This document shows positions 12,001 to 21,000 of a stretch of 64,000 nt of DNA, piece after piece; the first letter of the stretch is position 1; every line of letters starts with the position of its first letter. Origin of the DNA: Catonia carolina (lineage: Eukaryota; Arthropoda; Insecta; Hemiptera; Achilidae). The notes under the pieces are model-generated. The model saw only the letters and a list, made by a program, of their open reading frames with translations, was not told where the DNA came from and searched no databases. The stretch covers positions 60,721,553 to 60,785,552 of the forward strand of contig JAQMRL010000001.1 in assembly GCA_035578175.1 (NCBI GenBank), read 5' to 3'. The translations under genes and the position numbers were made by a program.

Positions 12001-15000
12001 TTAATTTAATTTGTAGAACATAATTTTTTGTAAAAAAAATTCGCTACTACTCTTTTATTTGTGAGCATAACAACTAGCCTTCGTTTTTATTTTTAGATTT
12101 AAATTGAGTAAACGCATAATAAAAAAACTGTTGTTTTTGGTAAAAAAGTATGTGGTTGTATTTTAACACAAATAATTTTAAGTTTTGTGCCATTCATTTT
12201 TTGTGATTAGTTAAAATAGTTTACAGAAATCAACTTATATTATTCTGTTTTGTTTTTAGGGTTCACTGGCAGATATGTGTAGTCCTTGTGGGTCGTCACC
12301 ATTAGAGACATCTGGAGCTTATATGCCCATGAGTCCTGGTAATTATTTATAAAATTATCTTGCATTACTATTTGAAATATAGTAATATAGAAAAAAAATT
12401 CTACCATAGTAAATTATTAAGTTCTAAATACTTTTTAGATTAAAGTTCGTTTCTTTCCACCTGCATAATATCTACTTATTGGTTCTTACAAACAATTACG
12501 ATTGTTTCTTCATAATAATTCGGTAAGAATGTTTTGTTGGTTTTTCAGATTGTAATTTATTTAAATTGATTAAAAGGAAAATGATAGTACTTTTTGTCAG
12601 ATCACAGAGTTAAGGGGATCACATATCTCTTATGTTTCACAATGTTAACGTTTGTACCTTTTTCTCATGAACTACATAAGGTAGACACTTAATTATTTTT
12701 TTGTGGTTTAGGTCATTCTGTTCATATTTTGAGCTTATTAAAAAATTTTAATTGATGAAGTGAAAAATTTTTACTACCTACTTTTTTTTCAAAAAGACTG
12801 TGAAAACGTTAGAATTTAATAATAAAAAAATAATTTTAACAAATGTAAATTTTTAAATGCTCAGAATAAGGAGAAAGAATAGATCTTTCAAACAAAAACA
12901 AAATTCGCTCAAATATCTTAAGTAGTTTCTGAGATAACTGTACAAATGTGGTAAAAAACCTAATTTTTGAAACGGCTATTTAAAATGTATAATATAACTG
13001 TAGCTATTTACTTTATTAGTAGTAGTCCCATCAACTGTAGAGGTTAAAAAAATAATTAAAAATACTTTCAATTATCGTAGAAATAATATTTACACAATTT
13101 TTAGAGGAAATTTCAAACTACATTATGTAACAAAAAACAAAAAAAATCATAATTTTTCAAATTTTTCAATCTGTGACTCCGTTAAAGCATTGTAATTGAG
13201 ATAAGTTACACTTAACTATTGTGGTGCTTTATTTATGTTATAATAATATGTGTTGTGAGCCTGTTGTTACTTAATAAAATTCGGACATCAGGGTTTAATA
13301 AGTATATGAGGTTTTTGGAGAAAGTTAGAGACTATGTCATGAGGATTTTTGTTGGTTATTATCTTAATCGCCAGTTGTTATTACCATTTTATTTCTGTTT
13401 TTATATTTTTTCATACTGAATTTATTAATTTTATTGTAAGTTGGAAATGATTTAATATTTTAGTGACTAGACTGTTAAAAATAAATTAAAATGAGCTGTG
13501 CGTTGAAAATAATGATAAAAAATAATTGGAAAGATGAAAAATATAATTTATGTCATGTTCAGTAACATTTATATGGAATGTCATGACAATGCGTAAACAG
13601 GTGTATTGTAAACAACAAATCTTTGTACATGTCATCATGAAATTTACTATTTATATCTGTACATGCTTTTTTTTAATTACATAATTATTAACTTGTTATT
13701 TTACTAGATCAGTCTATCATTTTCTATGTGTCAACTTTGTGTTGCTAACTTTAAATCAAAAGTATTTGGACGGAAATAATTTTAAATCGTTTTTGGGGTA
13801 CAAGGGTTTGTTTAGAAATATCAAATGTTTTGTTAGATGATACATTTTCTGTTTTGTTGTTCAGTTTTATAAATTGCATAATATATTGTGTTATTGTAGG
13901 TGAGAAACCCATTATTATGCCCAACAATTTTGGTGGATTACGAACGGGTATCAGTTCAGTTAATCATAGCCGTGGTAGCAGTCTTGCTGAAGATGGTTAT
14001 GTCCATATGGCTCCCATGCTTCATGATGATGGTTATGTGGACATGGGACAAGGAGTTAGTGCTGGTCATCATCGACGTAACATACCTGGTTCGTATTTCT
14101 TTTTTTTGGGGTTCTATATATTTACTAACGTTGTAAGTAATTCCTGTTGTTTTATTCAACAAGAAAATAATGATTCTTTTTAAAATTTTTATTGGTCAGC
14201 CCTTTCCACTTGCATGTTGGCTCTCAGCCACCACCTATTTCAAAAATATCTGATGGAAATTGTATGTGTTGTATTAATGCTACTTGCTGCTTTTGCCATC
14301 TCATGGCTCCTTTGGGTCCTATTAGTAGCCTTTTCAACTGTAATTTGGTGTTAATTAAACAAGTTAAAATCTATTCTGTTGATGTTCAATATTCTTCTGT
14401 CTGATTTTCGGCTTCACCACTATGTGCTTAAACATCTGAAGTGATCATCATACCATGTTCCTCAAATTCAACTAGCAAAACTCTTGCATTTCGCTCATGT
14501 TTTGAGGTTATACCAAAGCAGATGCGCGAAAAAACATGGTTCACACTGTCATAGCTAGACGCGTACTGAATTGGAAGACATGCAGATGTGACCTTGGCTG
14601 TGCTCCATGCACATGGAGCATTACATGCTACTAATGGCACTCTACAATAATTGCGGTAACTTTCCAAACCGCTCTTGTATATGTAGCGAGTTTGGTATTT
14701 GGGTATCCTCAACAAATACAAAGCTTTTAAAGGGAAGAGGCTTGTCATGTCCAAGACAAGTGGTTAGACATTCTATGTTGTTGGAAGTGCCTGCTTTTAG
14801 TTATTTGGGTCTTTAATCTATAAAATTACATTAATTGCTAGATAAACAGATTTTAAGCGATATTTGAACTATACACCTTAGCCTAAAACAGAAGTTTAGA
14901 AAGAATATGGAGAAAATTTTATGAGGCATTTGCTGTTCTCATGTTGGCTTGTGGAAGTGAAATCTGGACTGTATGCTCAAGAGAGAAAATTTGTCTGCAA

Positions 15001-18000
15001 GCAGCAGAAATGAGACTCCTTCCTGCCGTCAAGGGTTGTATTAGATTGAACAATGTAGATACATACTGCCGTTTTTATATGCTTATGTGAGTGAGGTAAT
15101 CATAAAAGTAACACACGGGAATATGCCATTTGGCAATACTGTGGCTAACTCTATTGACCTTCAAAATCACAATAATATTACTCATATTAAAGTAACATTT
15201 AATGAACAGACTGTGATTGGTAAAGTTCCATTCATTTCTTTTAATCAGCATTTAAATTTCTCAGTTCTCTTCTGAAATCGCTTCACTTTAGAAATTTTCA
15301 CTTAATGAATTTATTTCAGATCATTATCGCAGTGGTGATTTGTCTCCTGCAAGCAGTTGCTCAATAACGTCAGGTACTCCATCTACGGACATAAGATTTT
15401 CCGAATATAATTTGGAGAAAGTGAGTACATACATCACACCAAGTGAGGACGAGATAGTTCCTAGTGAACGGCCTGCCCGTGCTTACTCTGTTGGTTCCCG
15501 ACCTACTTTTAATAAAAGGTAATTTAGTTTATTGTGTTTTTCTTTATTATCATATTATTCTACATGTAAAAAGTAATACACATCATAAACTTTCATTTAT
15601 TCATCCTGTTAATTATGTAGTTAGTGCAGATTACATAAGGAATTGAATTTTACTTAACTTAAGGTTTGGTAAAACTTTCTATTATAACTTCTAATTAAAT
15701 TAAATTTTTATTGATCAGAGTCTCTTATTGGTATGTAGTAAGTCACCTATACTTTTTAATATAATGTAGACACTCTTTTAAGAGAATGGAAATCAGTACA
15801 TCAATCTGCTTTTAATATAAGTCATGGTCTCTTCTTGAATACTATTTTATTTGCTGGTAGTTAAGTTTTAATAGCAGAGTTAGAAGAGAAGCTCTAAAGA
15901 GTCATTGTTCTTTTCTAGAATCTATGCAGTTCTTTCAACCTGTGTACATGTACCGCTAAAAATAAAGCGATGGTTTCTTTTTTGTAGGAAGGAATCCTGT
16001 AAGATCCAAGACTGATTAATAACTGTCATATTCGATTACTTACATTACCAAATTGGTTTTGATAAAACAATTGTATTAGCTTCATGTTGGCCTAAAATAC
16101 GTCATTTTCAGAGTATACGCGGAATGATTGCAACTACAATGAGGAACTGGGCTCACAAGCTTACTTTAATGAGATTTTATATTGTAATGGCAGTTAAGAG
16201 TAATATGTAATGGGCAAGATGAAAACAGAAGTTGGAAGCTGTGGAGATGCATTTTCTACAAAGGGTCAAATTTTATTCAAGGGAGGACAGAAATTTAAAT
16301 TGCAATATGAAGATAAGAGATAGAACTGTCATTCAATATTAAGCCATAGCTACTCTTTTAAAATAATCTTTCTGAAGTTATAACTGATACATTGCTTTTC
16401 TCTATTCATGATCTACTGAATCTAAGAAATTGGCCAATACACAGATCAAAAAGTTTAATGAAGTTTTATATCATACAGTATATGCTAAGGTAGCATGGAG
16501 CTTTTTTTGCTGTTATACTTAAAAATGTTTAAAAACATGTATTGTAGTTTTTTAGTTTAATTGTGGAACTGAATAATTGATGTTATATTTTTTGTGAGGA
16601 AGAGAGTTTAAGCAAACAGACTGTAAGTAGCTATGTTTGTTTTGTTTTAGAAATGATGTTGTCAACCAGTCAGAGTGTCAGCAAAGGGTAAGAGCGTTTT
16701 CTGTGGGTTCTCGTTGTCCAAGGGTTCATACAGCACACCTGACTCCTCCACCTCGGCACCCTCTGTCTTCCAGCCATTCATCTGTTGAGCATCAAGAGGA
16801 TCTAATGGAAATGGACTTTACGAAAAATAATAAATCTCGAAGCAGACTTTACTCAAAGAAACCATCGAGCTCTGAGCGACTCTCTGTTCCACCTAGTTCT
16901 GTTGCTTCATCTGCTGCATCTTCCTATTCAACTGCAGAAGGTAGCTACATGGAAATGTCTCCACGGAGTTCTCCCAAACCTTCAGATAATGAAATGGATA
17001 GCTCTCATTTCTGTCCTTCTCCACCAAAAAGTAATCGCATAACAATTGGTCGTTCACCTCCTAAGTCATACATGGACATGAAACCAAGTTTTTCATCTTC
17101 ACCGCCTGTTACGGGAGGACTGGGACATTCCTCAATACCTTTGTACAAGGTTCCTGAAGGCGAATCGGGCTATGTAGAAATGAGCACTGGTTGCAGAAGT
17201 GAATTGACTGGTTCATCTCCACCGGTAGTGATAAGCCAGTTATCGATGAGGGATGATAGGGGTCGTTCCTTATCAGAAGATTCGTCATATATGGAAATGA
17301 ATCCTATCGAAACAAGGTCAATAATTGCAAAAGCTTCTGCCCCTAGGGTCGATTCATTCCCAGTTACAGAACAATTTAAACAGCAGAGTTTCTCAAAACC
17401 TTCAAATTCTCCTCCTATCAAACAAGCTTTAATATCTACTTCAAATATTTTGAAAACAAAAGCAAACCAAGATGATTATTTAGACATGAATGCAAAAAGG
17501 AAATATTCTCTGGTAGAAGATAACAACAACAAAATAGTCATAGGAAGAACAAATCCTATTGATACTCCAAAGAAAACACCAGATGGGTATGTTGAAATGA
17601 CTTTAGGTAATTTAAAACCGATCAGAAAATCATCGTTAGAAAGTATTAAAGTTGGGGATTCAGATTATATGAATATGAGCGGTGGAGGAAAGAAAGAACG
17701 AAGAGGTAGCAGGAAGGACCGTAATCGGTATAGTTCACAGCCGATCACAATCCAGTCAACTGCATCGATAGAACAGTCTTCATCAACAAGTCCTGTCTTT
17801 ACATTTGTGGGAAGAAAACATTCGACAGGAACACCTCCTAAAGTCCCATCGTATTTGCCTCTTGGAAATTACAGTACTTCTCCATCTTCGAGCCCTTATT
17901 CTTCATTAGGAAGAAGAACACGAAAGACACCATCACGTAGAGATAGCAAAGAATTGTCAAGTAGTGGTTGTTCAACGCCGATATTTCCGTTGAGTTTGAA

Positions 18001-21000
18001 TAGTCCGAGTTCACCTATGAAACCATTTAATCAAGGTAGTAATAATAATAACAATAACAACAGCAACACCACCAACAATAACAATAATAATAGCAACAGT
18101 AAGGATAAGGAAAGTTATGAATCTGCTGCGAAATGCCCTGTGGATGCAACCAGTGGTACTGTTCGCATTTCTTATTCTCCAGCCGATCATCCTTTGATGC
18201 CTCACCCACTTAGACAACAATCATCTGGTGTGGCAAACTACGTTGAACAGAATGACTACGTAAATTTTAATCCTTTAATATCTGAATTAAAAGAATCATC
18301 GTCGTGCAGTGATTATACTCCGATGAAACCTGTAAATCCGTTAGACTCTTCCAGAAAAATTTCGGCACCGCCCGTTATGAATAATTTTACTGGGAAAACT
18401 AGATCGATTGATAAACTTGTGACGGGAATGAATAATCTGACAGTTAGTTCACCTGAAATCAACTCAGTTCCTAAAAACAATTCTAATCATAATAGTAATA
18501 ATTGTAGTAATATTAGTAATAGTAACATGTGTACAGTGACTGTGACAGTAACTAGCGCAAATAATGTCGTTACTGATGAAACCCGTTTTAATAGTGTAGA
18601 AACGGTTTCATCGACATGTATATCAGAGATTAATAGTAGTAGTAGTAGTAAATGTAATAGTGATATTGTAGTGTTATCTAGTGATAAGATCAGTGCTAAT
18701 GTATGTGACTCTGGTATAATGGTTGCTTTAGTAGCAACCACTGCCGCCGCAACTTCTGATTCCTCTTTTGTTCCTTCCATATCTCCTACAGTGCTTATCA
18801 ATAGTACTGCTTCAGTTACTACTGGCGTTAATCAAAACGTCACTGCCATCAACAGTTTGACCTCTGCTACAAATGCTGCCAATTCAAGTTCTGCTGCTGC
18901 CACTGCATCTACTGGAAATAATTCTACTGTTCCAACTTCTACGACTACTGTCACCACAACTGCCATCACTGGGTAAGATTTATTCAATTTATTTTCATTC
19001 CTTAATATATTTAGTGCGGTGGTCGCATTTATGCGGTTTATCGAATCTTACCAGGTGACTGGCGGATGCATAAATGCGACTGGTCTATACGTGTTATTAT
19101 CTTTTCTTTCTGTATTCAAGTAGGGTGAAATAGTATTTCTATTATTGGGCAGTCCTAGAAAAAGGTTCATTCTATGCCAGTATGCGATCAGTTCTTGAAC
19201 TGACATCACAGTTTTTTACGGAATTTTAAAAATTGATATATTTACAACTCAGTTTAATTATGTGTTCATAATTATGTATATTGAATGTATTATTTCATCT
19301 AAATTCTTATAATAACGTAGTAATAACATTAAAAAAAATTATTTTATGGTATTACTTGCATTACAATTAATTACTCAATTACGCAAAATTAATGGTAGTA
19401 AATATTAAGTAAATAATTAAACTTTTGTATACGGATATAATGGCGTCGAGCCAGTTTACTATTGAAGTATTGCTCTGTCACAGTGAATGCCTTGCATCTA
19501 CCGAGCTGCATTGAATGTGCTAATCAATACAGAACCTCCAGTTCTCATTTTTCATAATTTATGAAAAATGAGAATAACATATTATGTTATAAAAATCAAA
19601 TTTGTTTGCTCGTAGATCGTAATATATATTTTTTGCTGTTAAAATTGTTTCGTCAATAGTAAACATAGGCCGGTCTGTTGGCATAGTGGTTATCGCAACT
19701 GGGTTCTATGTCGGGATCCCGGGTTCGATTCCCGGTCAAGTCTGGCATTTTGTTATCACTCGTTTTCATATATCATCATTCTCTACCGTCTGCATTAGCA
19801 GAAATTGCAAAACCGTCAGATGTAAAACAACAAAAAGGAAAAAACCAGTAGACATGGATCATTCTTATAGATTTTAATGTGGAAAAGCTGAAGTATTCCA
19901 AATTTAATTTCAAAATGGGTGTTCAGATTAATGGACATAAATGATATATTATTGATTTAGCGATTCATCAGCTAAATAACATGTTTTTGTCTGATATTTT
20001 GTTATCTATAAATTTTAGATCCAAAAATTCTTTTCATAACTCCAGTATGATTATTTTGTTATTGTCACTATGACTGTACTAACTAAACAGACATTTAAAA
20101 ATTTTAAGCAACACGAACTAAACTTGACTTTCACTGCTTATAGAATCGGTCTGAATACCAGTAGAACATTCTTTAACACTATCTCTTGGGTATTTCACAT
20201 CTTGTGTCGAAGCCTTTTTTCTTACCAAGTTAAAGTCATGTTTTATTAAATTTGCTCCCAGTTGATCAAAATTAAAATACAATTTTTTGTTGAGACATTC
20301 AGCAGTATACATACATATTTACTTACTTGAAAAAATGGACATATACTAGCTATTGAAACGATATTTTATTTTGTATGCGCTGTATTAATACACAAACATT
20401 TTATGTTTAAAATTAATGCAATGTAAATATTGATAAAGCAATGTCAAAGAGTTTTATTTCATTGATAAATTTATTAAAAATATAAATGAAAATTCAAATT
20501 ACAAAATACATAACACTCAATATGCTGTAGTTTAAATAAAAGCAGTAGTTGAATGCAGGTAGCTATGATGACACTTAAGGTCTCATCCAGCCCCATGTTG
20601 AATATATGTTACATTGTACAATAAGGCTGTTGTAGTTCGAATTTTATTGTTAAGATAAACATATATATTTAATAACTTAGTGTGCTTCTATGAACAAAAT
20701 GTTTATTCTCTATGTATAGAAATGACTGTTTGATTTTTATATTAGTTGAAACTTAATGAACTTATGAATATTGTGATGGTTTTCAAAGTCATATAGTGTT
20801 TTTGTGGTTTTTTTAATGTAACTTATTATGTATAAAGTGTAATCCAGCATCTGTTATTACTTGGAAAATTAAAGCTGGAATTGTAGGTGTTAGCCCACTT
20901 TCAAGATACAACTACAATTGTGAGTGGTGGAGGGGAAAATGATATGAAAAATTGCTAGTTGTTAGCAGTGATGGGTCTAGGCTTTGGCCCATGAGGCTTG

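Noticed and set aside
12598..13195. Possible MITE with CACAG/CTGTG ends
   Set aside because: The candidate ends do not pair beyond a few bases once oriented correctly.
14428..14754. 108-codon minus-strand frame as a host gene
   Set aside because: No recognisable family. It lies in an intron next to LINE fragments and is probably transposon-derived, but could not be assigned.
18011..18801. Minus-strand frames opposite the IRS exon
   Set aside because: They are shadows of the poly-Asn and Ser/Thr codon repeats of the real coding strand.
19668..19745. Possible functional tRNA gene
   Set aside because: A and B boxes are good, but the sequence continues into a body shared with other copies, and no complete acceptor stem pairing was seen. 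A SINE is the better explanation.
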